Origin: Paraspadella gotoi
Taxonomy: Eukaryota > Chaetognatha
Direction: 5' to 3'
DNA: 64,000 bases
Assembly: GCA_051294375.1 (NCBI GenBank)
Contig: CM119263.1
Coordinates: 24,161,657 to 24,225,656 of the forward strand
In this document: piece by piece, positions 1 through 13,182 of the stretch
Layout: every line of letters begins with the position of its first letter
Position numbering within the stretch: position 1 is the stretch's first letter
Position numbers and translations under genes: made by a program
The notes under the pieces: generated by a model
What the model was told of the DNA's origin: nothing
Seen by the model: only the letters and a program-made list of their open reading frames with translations
Database searches by the model: none

Positions 1-2630
1 GCAGCAAAGAAACATCGTCAACAGCGAAAGCGTCATCGAAAATCAAATCAGGAACAACGACATCAACAATAACTACAACAACAACAACAACAACGCCGAA
101 TTCGAAACAGAAAGACGTTCGTAGGAACAAACAAGGAACGAACATCAACAGCAACAACTACAACAACAACAACAACTTCGCCAAAGAGCATCAACGATAT
201 CTCGGGGAAAAATCAAAGAAACACAGACGACTCAACAACAACAACAACTACGATTACAGCAGCATTAGCAGCAGCAGCAACAACTACAACGACTCGCTTC
301 TTCATCGCCTTCGAAAACGGAAGAAGCACCATCGCGTTGTGGCCCCTCAAACAGTTGAAGCTGACCCCCATAACTTTCCGCAGCCAGGACAGCGACATTC
401 GCAACGTCAGCAGCGACAGCAGCTGCAGGAAAATAAAAAGAAAAACAATAAAAAGAAACGAAGAAAAACTCAGCGAGAACCGCTCGAGAAACAAGAGCAA
501 CAAACCAAACAAAAACAAAAGCATCATCAACAGCGTAAACTCGGCAACGCCATCGCGCGGCGCCACCAATCCGCGCCGGGGTTCACTTCCGGCGCCAAAT
601 CTGGTTCCATAGAGGCGCCGTTGCCTCGCTGGCAGCGACGCCGCCTCAAAGACGCAAAAGACTCGACTCTCGGATCAAATTCTCACGCAGCGACGCAGAG
701 AGGCGCCAGTTTAAAATCATCATCATCATTGTCATCGTCATCATCATCATCATCTCCCTCCCCGTCATCCTTTTCGTTTTCTCCCCCCTCATCGTCGTCT
801 TCATTTCGTTCACGTTCATCGTCGACGTCGTCGTCGTCGGCGGCGCGCTCCTCATCCTCCTCATCCTCATCCTCGATCCACCAACTCGTCGGCGCCGGCC
901 GACGAGCTTCGCGTCAAAACTTCCGCGCGGCCACGTTCGCATCTGCCGCCGACGAAGACGACGACAACGACGACGACAACGACGCCCGAAACACGCCCCC
1001 AACGCATTCTGGAGACGGGTTCTATGGCGGACCCCGAACGGCGGAAAGAGAAACACAAGATTTGGATCCAGACTCGAATCAGCGACGACGAACGATCGCG
1101 ACGGCGACGACGACGACGAGGGCGACGAAGGCGTGGCCCTCGACGTCGGCGGCGTCGTCGTCGTCCTCCGTTTCGCCATCTTCCTTCTCCTCGTCGTCCT
1201 TATCATCATCATCATCATCATCACCGTCGAGGCGACGCGACTTCCGCGTCGCCGAGACGAAGATCCCTCTCGCGACGACCGACCGACGCCGGAAGAGGCC
1301 TCGAGACCGACGCCCGGCGGCGGCGATGACGGCGGCGGCGGATTCCTCGCCGCCTTCGTCGCGACGCCGCGCCAACGAGGCGGAGTCGGCGCCAAACTTT
1401 GACGTCACCAACGGCGCCGGCGACGCCAGGACGCCGGTCGACGGGCGCTCCCTTGGAGGCTGGGCGCCCGCGAGGCCTATCACGCCATCTCCGGCCGAAA
1501 AAGGGATCAAAATCGAACGCAACGACGACAGAAAAGACGACGACGACGACGACCAACTGCATCCGTCGGGAGAAAGGCGAAACGAGACGACGACGACGAC
1601 TCGTCGCGACGACGGCGACAACGACGACGACGACGACGTGGACTTTCTGCTTCCTCCGGAGGCAGAGAAATATTACGTCTATTACGAATACGGGGAAAAT
1701 CTCGATCCAAGTAAGTGTTTGTAGCTCCAGGGTTTAATGACGGTCTTAATTCGTTTGTTATCGGTATAGTACTTCTTTTTATAAGTTAAAGATAACTCGA
1801 CTCAACCGATCTCGATTACGATAAAGAGTTAAAAGATTCTCCTGATTAGGTTTTCTTCCCTAAAAATAACATTATGATGTAAGTTTGTTTAAATAAAAAA
1901 TCACAGTCTGTCGTAAGTGTCAAATAGAAAAAAAAACATCACATTCTTCGTATCCGCAACGTTTAATGTTAGTTTTTTTTCATATAGTTTTGTGCGTTAT
2001 CGTTCGGATGTGTGTAATGTTTTAAAACATTCACAAGCTTTTTTTTTTTCATGTTGGCTTCCCCGGGTCGAAAGAGAGAGAGGCTTTCCCTTCACGTTCC
2101 CTTCACGGCCTCACGTTTCTCCCTTTTCAGCTCCCCACGGCGTGAACATCGCCATCGTGGGAGGCCTCATAGCCGGCCTCATCGCTTTTTTCTTGTGTTG
2201 CACGTGCGTTTGCGCCACCTGCTTTTATTGCGGGAAAAACACGGCCCAGGGCACGGGCCTAAGCACGGAGGAGGTGCAGAAGTGGCACACGCAGATGCGC
2301 ATCATCGAGCCGTACTGCTCCACGCGCGAGCCGGAGCTCGATACCATATGGGTGCTGCAGGAGAACGGAACGGGGCCCGACGGGGCCCGCAGCCCCAACG
2401 GCTCCAGCGGGGGCGGCGGCGGCAGGCTTTCGCCGAACCCTTCGCCAGGAAGAAGGTCTTCCCATGAGGACGGCGCCGGCATGGGCGGCGGCATCGGAGG
2501 CGGGATGGGACATGGGCATGGTGACGACGGTGGAATGGGAGGTGGAGGTGGACGACACGGTGGAGGTCAGAACAACAAGAACAAAAAACCTGGACAGAAG
2601 AAGTCGGGATCTAAAGGTTCAAAGAAGTAA
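1..2630 (+). CDS. Low-complexity exon spliced to a single-pass membrane exon (5' truncated)
   Basis: Unrecognised protein. Exon 1 is open in one frame from base 3 to 1710 (569 codons) with no in-frame ATG near the start, so the N-terminus lies upstream of the window. It is rich in Asn/Gln, then Ser, Arg and Asp, and ends in an acidic stretch and Tyr-rich YYVYYEYGENLDP. Donor CCAA|GTAAGT at 1710/1711 and acceptor CCCTTTTCAG at 2121-2130 join in phase 1 to 2131-2630. Exon 2 encodes PHGVNIAIVGG, a hydrophobic helix running into a Cys cluster (CCTCVCATCFYC, possible palmitoylation), then a tail with RIIEPYCST followed by Gly/His-rich and Lys-rich ends, stop at 2628-2630. Inference: type I membrane protein with a disordered outer part. 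The same membrane/tail module recurs at 7107-7432 and 9843-13599. Long open frames on the other strand here are composition shadows. Confidence 0.65.
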
Positions 2631-2964
2631 CACACACACACAAAAGAGAACAAATTCAGATTACGGAGAACAAAACAAAATAACGAAATTCAATCACACA
2701 CACAGATTTTCCTTTTTTTTTTTTACTATTCTTTAATCGAATGAAACGATATTCAGAAACCGTAATTCACTGCTCCCATCCAGTCAGTAAAACCAAAATT
2801 TATTGACATTGAAAAAGAAAAATACTTTTCTCACCGGTAGAAAAGATGATGTTTCCGTAGTCATCGTTAATTGTAGTTACAAATCACTCTTCCTAGATTT
2901 TACCAAAAAAAAAAAGAACAGAAACCCATTACTAACTCCAAGCTACCAAAAAAAAAACCTAAAA

Positions 2965-3130
2965 AATAAACAAAAAAAAACCAGAACCAATTAGTAGTCA
3001 CCGAACCAAATGTTAGAGTAGATAAGAGAAAGAAGAAAAACAAACCATTCCATTAACTTCCCCATCCGTTCATCAGTCTTAGTCTTATTAGTCACACGGC
3101 ATTTATATCTCAATATACCCTCTCAATAAA
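2965..3130 (+). terminator. Candidate poly(A) signals after the first membrane exon
   Basis: AATAAA occurs at 2965-2970 and again at 3125-3130, 335 and 495 bases after the stop at 2630. Either could end a transcript that uses the 2131-2630 exon; the AT-rich context makes chance occurrence possible. Confidence 0.3.
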
Positions 3131-4771
3131 ATGATTCCCTTTCTCTCTCTTTCTATCTCTTCGTCTCTTCATCTCTCTCACTCTCTCTCTCTCCATCGCT
3201 CTCTCGCTCTCTATCTCGCGACCTCGTCTTATTTAGTGAACCCCAGTAGTAGTTCGACCAGTGAATTTCCCCAGCGTCTCTAAATATCTTTGTATCCGTG
3301 TTATCATCGTCGTCAAAAATTAAAAAAAAACAAAATTTTTTTTAAAAAAAATCTCCCAAAAAACTAAAAAGATTTACGGAAAAAAAACGTAAAAAGACTC
3401 CCGTAAACTCAACTCATTTCTTTATTAATCAATGATTAATAATCATCATTGATCAAAGAACCGCGCACTTTGACCGCTTCGGTTATCGAAACGACGGCGC
3501 CGTAAAGCCGTCACACTGAACGCCGAGCGATGCTTTCAAAAAAAAAAAAAAAACTTGTAAAAAAAAAACCAAACAATTGTTACCGCTATCTGCATTCGTG
3601 TGCGATCGTGAATCCAATAGTTTTTTGGTAGTAGATAATTAATTTCGTGGTGAACCTTGTTTTCTCCTTACGTTAAAAAACACCAAAAAAAGTAGACGCA
3701 ATTTAAAGTGACGCAACGTCGCCGATGTATCCGACAATCGTGTCAGACGCGCATGCCGTATCGCGCACACTCAAAGCCGCGCCTCGTCGCGCGCGCTTTA
3801 CGTGTAAACACCGCGTGCTCTCGTTGAGCTACAACACAGCGAGAACATTTATATATATTAAATTTTTAAAAAGCTATGACGTCATCTTCTGTTACTAGAT
3901 TCTCGACTTTGGTTTTTGTTCGAAAAACTCCTCCAAACAAAAAAATATTGTGTTCTAAACAAAATACTTTATGTTTCGACAAAAAAAAAAGAATAATATT
4001 ATATTGAGCGAATGCGTTTCAGAAAGCCGAAATCGCATATATTTTATTTTGTCGCGTTATTTCTTCTCATTTCCAACTAACACTATTAAGTATAATTAAC
4101 GTTATTCCGTCTTATTGACCGACTAAAACCAAAAACAAACTAAAAAAAAACAGATATTTGCGAAGCCTCCACCCTTTAATTCACCTCGTAGTTGTTTTGA
4201 TAAAAAAAAGATAAAATAAGAAGTTTCATATGTACACTTCTATTTTCGCACAAGTTTTCTTTCTCTCTATCTCTGTCTCCGTTTTACAAAAAAAAAAAAA
4301 AGATGCCGAAGAAGAAAAAACGAATGAATCAGTTGTTCATGAATAATTAAGTCCTTCTTTCTGAGCGTCCAGGGGGCGTGCTGAGCCTGTAAAAGGGTCG
4401 TTCCCTGCGGGCCCGAGTCTACGGGTTACGATTTCTTTTTCTTTTCCTTATACTAAGGGGCCATCGCGGGCATTCATTAAAAGGGAGGGCCCCCGAAGAG
4501 GAGCCCTGAAGGAACGAGTCCCCGACCAGATGCTCTTTCGTTTTATTTTTACTCAACGCAGCGAATATCTCGCAGCGCCGCCGTTTGATTTCCGAGGGAG
4601 AACCTAAGAATAATTTTTTTAAAAAAAACAAAAGACAAAAAGATAACGAAAACAATCAGGTTTTTTTTTTACCCACTGGTTTGTTCCCTCGAGTTACGAC
4701 GTTAACAAACGAAGTCTCGACGGTCTTGTCAGTTTTCGGGTTTTTTCCAGGGAAATCCCTTTTGTCTTTTT

Positions 4772-4890
4772 ATCCCGGTTATCAAATTTATTTTCGTCAT
4801 TCTATCCGGTTAACAAAGTTTTGTTCTGTCATTCTATCCGGTTAACAAAGTTTTGTTCTGTCATTCTATCCGGTTATCAAGTTTTTTTTC
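4772..4890. repeat. 32-bp tandem repeat, about three copies
   Basis: A 32-base unit beginning TCATTCTATCCGGTTAACAA is repeated exactly at 4797-4828 and 4829-4860, with a diverged third copy at 4861-4890 and a partial one upstream from 4772. Confidence 0.85.
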
Positions 4891-7106
4891 GTATCTTCGT
4901 TCCTCGTATTGACACACGAAAGGCGTTGTTCTCTCAGTTATTAACAATCGTTACGGAAATATAATCCCAAAAAAAAATGGAGGAACTTTTTTCGTCGTTC
5001 GTTATTATTACATTAATAATATACCATTATTAATATTACTGTAAATTTTTTTTGCGAAAGACATTTTTGTTTCCAATCGATCAATACCGAAAATATTTTT
5101 TTTTTTTGCATGTTTCTTTTCTCAATCCTTCTCGCAAAACGATTTTCGTTCCCTTTCTCGTTTCTCCTTATTTGAATAAAAAGAATTGATTTAAATTTTT
5201 GTTCAAATTTTGGAATAATTTACATTCGCTTAAGAAAAATAAACAAAAAAAAATATTCATATGCACGCGTCGCTTTAAAAAAAATGCATGTTGCTGTCTT
5301 CTCGAAATAATCGGACAACAGTTACTATTCTACGTCATATAATCTGTATCAGTGGAATCTGTGCTTTTGGTGCATGATATCGACTCGAATTTAAAAAAAA
5401 AAAAAAAAAAGACAAACAAAACTTTTATTTGTCTACTAATTTCACGTATTTTACCCAACACTAGGACCCGTCTTCGTTTTTCCCAGTCTCTTTACCCGAA
5501 AAGGTGCTATTTTTCCCCCATTTTAGGCGGTTTTTGTCAAAAGGAAGATAATAAGCCTGTAAATATCGCTCTCAGTCAACATCGCTTTGAGTACATCTCT
5601 TAAGTCGGTGCTTTTTCTTTTTTCTTTCGTTCTCTTGCCAAGTCAATTTCTCTACACGTTTTACAGTTTGCATAGAAAAATAGCCAAAACTTTGTTTCTG
5701 TAACCAAGAACAATATTTTTATTATCGAGATTATATTTTTTACGTTTTTTCTCGACTGATTTTGCTCTTTATTCGTTATACAGTAAATAACGTAACAACA
5801 GTATGAAAATTAAAAAAAAAAACTCTTAGATTACCTCAGACATCCTCTCTTCGCCTTGTTTCTTTGTTGGTATTATGGAAAGGGCGTTTCGGCAAAAAAA
5901 CATCTTTAAAAATCTCAGAATTAAACCAAACAAAAATTAATCCGTATTTACATTACAAAAATGTTTTCTCTTCTCTTTTCCGGTTACATTTGGTTCCGCG
6001 CACATAGTATATACAGTACCTGTAAAATATTGTCACTTAATGTTGTTATTGTCATCCTGTTCACTGCATTTATGTGATAAATACTGGTTGAATCATTAAA
6101 ACAATACAGTGCAACAGTGTTCTCTTGAGTCGAGTAAACAATTCTTTGTGTATTCACTGAAAAAAAAATTACACTGAAAACAATCAAATAAGTTTAGAGA
6201 TGAACATTTAGTTCTAAAAAACAAAAACAATTTTCATAGCTAGAAAAATATGGAGAAAAAAAAAACAAATAGAAAATCGGAGAATCTTTTCCTCTTTTTC
6301 GGTACCGAGAAAAGTCCGAGATCGATTCACACTAACCGAAGCCGGTCCCGTATGTGATTAGCAATCCAATGAAGTGGTGTCCTTCTCCGTATGTAATGAC
6401 TTTTTGCTCCGCAGCACACTAACATTTTTTTCTTCAAGCATCGAGGAGGATAAAAGGTGAGTCGTTCAGGCGGGATGGTCTCTTTTTTTTAATTCAGATT
6501 TTAGTCAACATCCGGGTCTTAACTTTCGGCGCTGTCGTCGACTTTCGCAAAGATTGGAAAAGAACCACATGCCATGTTTGTACGACAATGTCCGACATGT
6601 CACTTCGCCCACCCTCCCTGGCCCTTAATTTCCTTAATTTAAAAGCCGTAACCAAAGCCGACTATAAATCGTAGACCTTCCAAAGGCTGCTGAACCCGTA
6701 ATTTAGGATAATTTTTACTCCTTTATTACATTTTTCCTTTTTACGATCTGTATTGCCTCGCATTTTTTTTCGCGCCATAGACGACAGCGGTGACGTCATT
6801 GGCGCTAAACAAACATTAAAAAGCGGTTGTTTTTTGTTTTTTGTTTTTTTTTTTTTAATCTCAGTTTACCTCTGTTTTCCTTTGTTTTCATTTCTGTTTT
6901 TTCCTTTTCCCTTTTTTTCCAACTCGACGCTAAACCCCCCCCGTCCCGCTCTCCCCCCTCCTACTCCCTTCCCCCTCCTATCGCTTTACCCCTCCCCCCC
7001 ACCCACACTTCCACCTCTCCACCCTTTCCACAAATATAATCCACACCAAAAAAAAACAAAAAAAACAAATATTCGCGCCAACTCGAAAAAAAAAAAAAAA
7101 GGAAAG

Positions 7107-7432
7107 AGGTGGAGAGTTCGACGCTCAATTTCGGCGTTAATATGGCCATAGTCGGCGCCACCATCTTCGGCGTCATCGTGATTTTCCTGTGCTGCACCTG
7201 CATCGGCGCCTGCAGGTGCAAGAGTCCCGAGGAGGTGGAGGACACCATGAATTGGCCGCGAAACCAGAGGATCATCGAACCCTACTGTTCGATGCGAACT
7301 CCCGAGTTGGATAAGATCGAAGGGGAGAACGCTGAAGCGGAGGAGGGGGAAGTGGGCGAGGGAGGAGGAGGAGGAGGAGGAGGAGAAGAGGGGGGAGGAG
7401 AGGGAGACGGAGGGGCAGGGGAGACGAGTTGA
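7107..7432 (+). CDS. Second membrane/tail exon (paralogous cassette B)
   Basis: Open from a likely acceptor (AG at 7105-7106) to TGA at 7430-7432. Starting at 7107 leaves two bases before the first full codon (7109), the same phase 1 entry as the exon at 2131. It encodes FGVNMAIVGA, a helix ending in CCTCIGACRC, then SPEEVEDTMNW, RIIEPYCSMRTPELDKI and an acidic, Gly-rich end. Against the 2131 exon, the GVN.AIVG start, the CCTC cluster and the IIEPYCS motif are shared, so it is a paralog or alternative exon of the same family. No 5' exon of its own was found between 2631 and 7106, and no ATG gives a convincing start. Function unknown. Confidence 0.65.
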
Positions 7433-9842
7433 GAGAGGGAGAGGGAAAGAGGCGCCTCTTCGTGCCTCACTATTTTCTCTGTATTTATCATTCATATTTT
7501 ATATATTAGAGAGCATTATTTTTTATGTATATATATATATAAAGGATCACTTAACTTAATCGGTTTAACCGACATATTCTTTTCGTAATCAAATTTTCGA
7601 GATGTCCAACAAAACTTATCCAATCCGATCCAATTCAAACTCGGCGCCTTTTTTTTTTCATCCTCTCGTATCTTAATCGACAATCTCGAATCATAAAAAA
7701 AAAAAAGATTTATAACTTTCTATTTTAATAATTAACGAATTTGCTTCATAACATGGTTGTTCGATACTCTCACCGGCTGTCAGCTTTCAATGTCGTCTTT
7801 ATATTAACTTATTTTATTCGTAAATTCATAATATTACAAAATGTGGAGAAGCCGAGGGAAGGAGAAAGGGAAAAGAGAGAGGAGAAGGCGAAGGTGAGGT
7901 GGAGTTCGAGTGAGATCGAGTGAGATCGAGAGGGAGTGAGATTGAGAGGGAGTCAGAATGAGATGAGACTGGTTTCGCGTCGTCGGGCTTTCCTCGGGGG
8001 TCCAATTCAGATGACCAGCCGTCATCGTTCGTAGCGTTAGTATGTCAAACATTTCATCTGTGTCAATTTCACAACGATTCTTTGACTTTTTCACAATTGT
8101 CACTTTTTTCATAGTAAGATATGTTAGCTTGCTACGATATAATAATCGACCAACGCAAATTTTTTTTTTTTTTTTTTTTATTCCTACCAGCATCAAAAAT
8201 TGAAAGAAAAGGAATATAATGTTTCTTCGAAAATACAATTTTCAATTTGAGATGCTAATGTCAAAAGCGAGGGTGAAGTCTGTACGTAACAAAAGTGTCA
8301 GTTTGTTTGTTTGTTTGTTTGTTATCGTTTTGCACTCGACTTCATCTTCTCTTTTGGTGTCTTGCAATATCTCAATAATCATCCTATTTTTTTATGCTTT
8401 TAATTCGTTTGCTGCTAATTTAGTTTTTTATAACTGTTAAATTTTACATTTTTAAATATTTCAGACGTAAATTTTAGTAGTTATATCTTACTTCTTTTAA
8501 AAAATTCCGTAAACGTTTCATAAACTTTTTAAAACATAAATAATTATTTTTCGTAATTTCACAATTTTAGGCATGATTCGTCACTAAAATACAATGCAGT
8601 CATTTGAGCACAAATATTTTTTACCTACTTCTTAATCACGTTTAATTAAAATAAGAGAAAATAATAATGAGTTAGTCATTTGAGTTTTTCATCATCATAT
8701 TCACTTCCTTATTTTAAAGAAGAGGGACAAAAAAGTCAGTAATCACTAAAAGTATGACATGAGGGTCACAACTCACCTTTTTTAGAGCGAACGGGTTCTA
8801 CCTGCGTTGCCTATTTTTTTATTATTTTTTTTCTCCGCTTGTTTTTCTCATCTGGTTTATCAAATCTTTTATTTCACTACGCTGCTTCATTTATCCGCAA
8901 TTTTGTTCATGAAGGCTTGTAAGAATTGGTTAATTTATTTTCTTTTTAAAAGAAAAATCCGCAGGCTCATATCGTGAAGTAGAACCCGTTTAGAACATAT
9001 ACATCAATATATATCCAATTTATATATCTCATGACCATTATTTTTTGTAATTTCTTCTTTAATTTATCCGCGAATTTGTTCACCAAACTGCGAGTGATTT
9101 TGTTGTAAACGGGTTCAGCAGACCTGGTCGACGGAAAAAAAAAAGTATCCATGAATACCATGAAAAATACTTTTAAAAAAATTAACGATGGCATCAAAAA
9201 AAAATTTTCTAAAAGAGAACGTTCTTCCTCCATCGGAACACCAATTCTTACATGGCGTTCATATATAAATTCGTTTTTTTGTTTTTTTTTGTTTTTTTTT
9301 TAATCCGGGCAAATATACATATATTTTTATTTTGTATGTGTTCGTTTGAATACCCACATGGCTAGGGGCTTTTTAGTAAACGGCTATATCAGCATCAACC
9401 TCGCTCTCCCAACGAAATCAACATCCATAGGCCCCCTTCTTCCCCTTTTCCAATTTGGCTGCTTTGGAAAAAAAAAAACATTTTGGATATGAATCATCTT
9501 CAAGATTATATCAATACTTTATTTTTTTTGCTATAGCTAATCGGTTAACGTTTTTTTTATTGTCGCCAAAATTATAAAAGTAATCGGCGATTTCGAAATC
9601 AGAAATATCATTCGAAAATCATATGATCAACATTTTTTCTCTCTTTCTCCTTCCCCCCCCCTCACGCCCCGCAATCGTTTTACTCTTTCTCCCGCGATTC
9701 TTCTTATTTTTCCTCTTTCCCTATTTCCTCATACCGCCATCTTTCCACTCTTTTCCCGCCAATCCCCTCACCCCATCAACGATATTTCTCCCCCTACGCT
9801 CACACCCCTAAACTGCCCCCACGCCCCCAAATCGCAACCAAG
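7433..9842. other. Non-coding stretch, no gene seen
   Basis: AT-rich with poly-A/T runs and a GA-rich patch near 7845-7965. No exon recognised. A pyrimidine-rich tract at about 9630-9830 leads into the acceptor of the next exon. Confidence 0.5.
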
Positions 9843-12800
9843 ATGGAGAACAGAACAACGCCGGGGTCAACATAGTAAACGTGGGCGGGTTCATCATTTG
9901 CGTTATTGTCACTTTTCTTTTATGCACCTGCCTTTGTGCCTGTTGTAGGAAGAAGAGTCGAGAAGAGGTGAGCAAGGGAGAGACGGCCTTACCTTTTTTT
10001 TAAGTTTTCCTTCCTTCCTTTCCCTGAATCGCTTTCTCTCATTTTCATATTCTCTTTTCCTCTTTCGTTCTTTGCGTTTCCCAAGAGATCCCCTTTCCTT
10101 TTATACTCTTTCCCAACTCTTTTCAGCCTCCTTCCCTTTTTTTTTCTTTCCCTTTCCTTTTTCTACATACCTCCTTATCCCTTCTTCTCCCATTATGTTC
10201 CCACTGCCTTTGGTAAAGCGATAAAAGATGCTCAATTGATCGAGGAGTAAGGGCGCAAGGCGGCCGACGAAGGAATAGAGAAAGTGGAAAGTTATGGGAT
10301 GAGGAGTTGATCAAAAATAGGAAATATTGGTAGCTCAGAGATGCCTCGATTTAACATATTTGACCGCTAATTAGTACTCATAACGTTTTTGGATTTTTTT
10401 TTTCTTTTTTTCCTTTTTTTTTCTCTGTTCCTGCAATACTACGGATTTAACTCTTTTTTTTTTTAATAAATATTCTCATTTCCACATTTTTTACCATCAT
10501 TTACCGTTTTGACTCCGCGCCTCATCCGCCCATCCGTCCGACTACTTCTCCCCTTCCACCCACCACCCACCCACCCCACCACCAAGGTGGAAGACGCCAA
10601 AAATTGGACGAAGAACATGCGGATCATCGAGCCGTACTGCTCGATGCGGACGCCGGAGTTGGAGAAGATCGCGGGGATCGTAAAGAAGGGGGAGGGTGAC
10701 GAGAAAGAGGAGAAGGGGGAGAAGGAGGGAGACGAGGCACGGGGGGTGACGACAAGAAGGCGGGGGCGCCGGGGCCGGCGGCGGCGCTGCCGGCGGTGCC
10801 GCCGGCGTCGGGGCCGGCGGAGCCGGCGGAGTCGGCGCGAACGGCGGCGCCGGCGAAGGAGGTAACCAAGGGAACCAGACGCATCATGGCGCTAACCATC
10901 ATGGAAGTAACCATCATCATCATCATCATGGCAACCATCACGGACATCACGGAGGTAACTTCCTCTCACGAGAAAATGGCCGAAAAAAAAAAATGGGCGG
11001 TGTCTATCTTTTTTTTTTTTTTATGTGTTACTATTTTATTTTCCGCGAAAATATATTTGTATATAGCGAAGCGTATATCTAAACATTTTTTTTCTCTGTA
11101 ATAACTGCACTCGCGCATGACAATATTTTTTTTTAAAACTATAAATTATAATTTTTTTTAAAATATAAAGAAATTCAGCGACCGCCCGCCATGTGAGAGG
11201 AAGGATTTTGTTCAATTGTCAAAATGAAAACAAAAAAACGAAAATTAACTTTTTTTTATTTGTCTTAAAATCGTGAACGACCGAGAGGGAACGCTGGCTC
11301 TTTTCCTCGTTAAATCTCAGTTGAATGAAGAACAAATAAGTAAACAAACAAATATAAATAATAAAGAATTATTGACATAAGTGACCTTTAAAAAATATAA
11401 TCTAGTTTAATTTTAAAACCAAATATTAAATAATTACAAACCCCATTTATTAATGTGGCAGTTAATTAATTCAATATTATTCACACCTAAATTCGAAATA
11501 CATTAAGGGGAAAAATCGGCCGGATTAGAGCGAAGCCTATCGGTCGATGCACGAATTTTGTCACAAAATCGATAATCAATTTTAATCAACGAAGCATGCT
11601 TTTTTATAAAGAGTCACCGAAGAATGGCGGCTTCGTAATTAAGTGGGGTATCGCCTTACACGGGCCGAAGACCCTTGAAGCCGTTACCTGCATGGGACCG
11701 GAAAGATGAAGTGCCACAGAAGAGTAAAAAAAAACATTTTGAAGTTTAAAATTCCATTTGAAACGGGCTAGTTTCAAATTTTACTCAAAAAAATCACTCA
11801 GACGGTAAATCTTAAAATTGCAGGGAAACTAAGAATTGTGTGTTTGTCTTTTGGAAAAGAGACAACTGCATGGAAAACTATTCGACGCTTAAAAGCGTCT
11901 CAAAAAGAATTGCATTATGCAAAAATCGGATCGACGCAGAGTAGAAGAGAAAAGATGCCACATTTTGACTGCCCCTTCATCATCCCAAGAGCAGGAAATT
12001 TAAGGGGTCTTGAAGAGAAAAAAAAACAACTGAACCTGAGAAAATAATCCATTTTATTTCTTAAACTAGGCATTTCATTAAAGTCATTTTATAAAGTATA
12101 TGTATGTCTTTTAAATTCTTTTAAAGTTTTGTCTTACAGTTTTTGTAAATTCTAAATTTACGTGACATCAATAAACTTGCTCTTTTTTTTCTCCGGACTA
12201 AATTTTAAAAAACAATTTTTAGCCAAGATTTAGCAAAGATTTATATTTTAAGTTGACCATCATAAATCTCAGAAAGGAGGTGAGGGAAGTTGCTTTCTCA
12301 AGCTTCTCTGCGTCGGACTGTGCACAAATAGTAGACTTAGTTGATATGCATTTGGACAATAGTAGTTTATCTTTAATCGTTAAGGATGAAAGAATAACCT
12401 GAAAATATCGACAAAGAATAGTCTTATCCACAATGATTCTATACGAATACCCCGGCTCGATTTAGTTTTAGACAATTTTTGCTTCTTTTTGTATTAAGAC
12501 TATTTACAAAACACCGACGTTGTTTAAATCGCTCAAAAAAAATTTCAAAGGGATATTTTGAAAGCATGCATCTAAATAAATGAAACATTTCATTACGAAA
12601 ATTGAACAAAGAGCACCAATAATAACCCCCTTGCCGTCGCAAAGGTGGTCGCTGAATTTCTGACAACAAAATTTTAAAAATTTTTAAGCAAATAAAATAT
12701 AAAATAGCATAATTTAGATTACATAATTTTTTTTTTTGCATGTACACATAAAACCGATAAACGCATGAAATATGCACCAAAGAACAGTGCATCGAACGGC

Positions 12801-13133
12801 ATTTACTGCATTTACGGCATATACTGCATTTCCGTCCTATTATACTCCTTCGTTAGAAGTTCTCTTTCGTTAATCGTTACTAACAAGGCATGAAGTATTT
12901 ATCCTGTGTTCCTCCGCGCCCGGAGGCCGAGCAAAACGTCGACACAAAATCATCAACGACTCAAGATGGGGGGGGGAAAAAGTCATCTTTCTTTGTCCTT
13001 TATAACAGACTAATGTTATATAATCTTTGTAACCGTATTTATAAAACTTTTCGACCTTTTTATCCTCGTTTTCGATTCGCTAATCGAGAACGAGGCTGCC
13101 GTTCAGATTTGACTAATAAATTTCCTTTTATTT

Positions 13134-13182
<49 letters not shown>

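Larger units (their letters stand above)
2631..7106. other. AT-rich non-coding stretch
   Basis: No exon recognised. It holds many A and T homopolymers, a CT-rich patch near 3140-3215, and the tandem repeat at 4772-4890. It is intergenic if the membrane exons are separate genes, or intronic if they are alternative 3' ends of one gene. A pyrimidine-rich tract (about 6935-7030) precedes the next exon. Confidence 0.5.

Noticed and set aside
646-1395. 249-codon open frame on the minus strand with many Arg, Met and Thr
   Set aside because: Antisense shadow of the GAC/TCG-rich exon. It has no splice logic and no conserved block, whereas the + frame joins in phase to the membrane exon.
9623-9811. 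Pro/Phe/Leu-rich + strand frame of 62 codons
   Set aside because: It is the pyrimidine-rich tract ahead of the splice acceptor at 9842.
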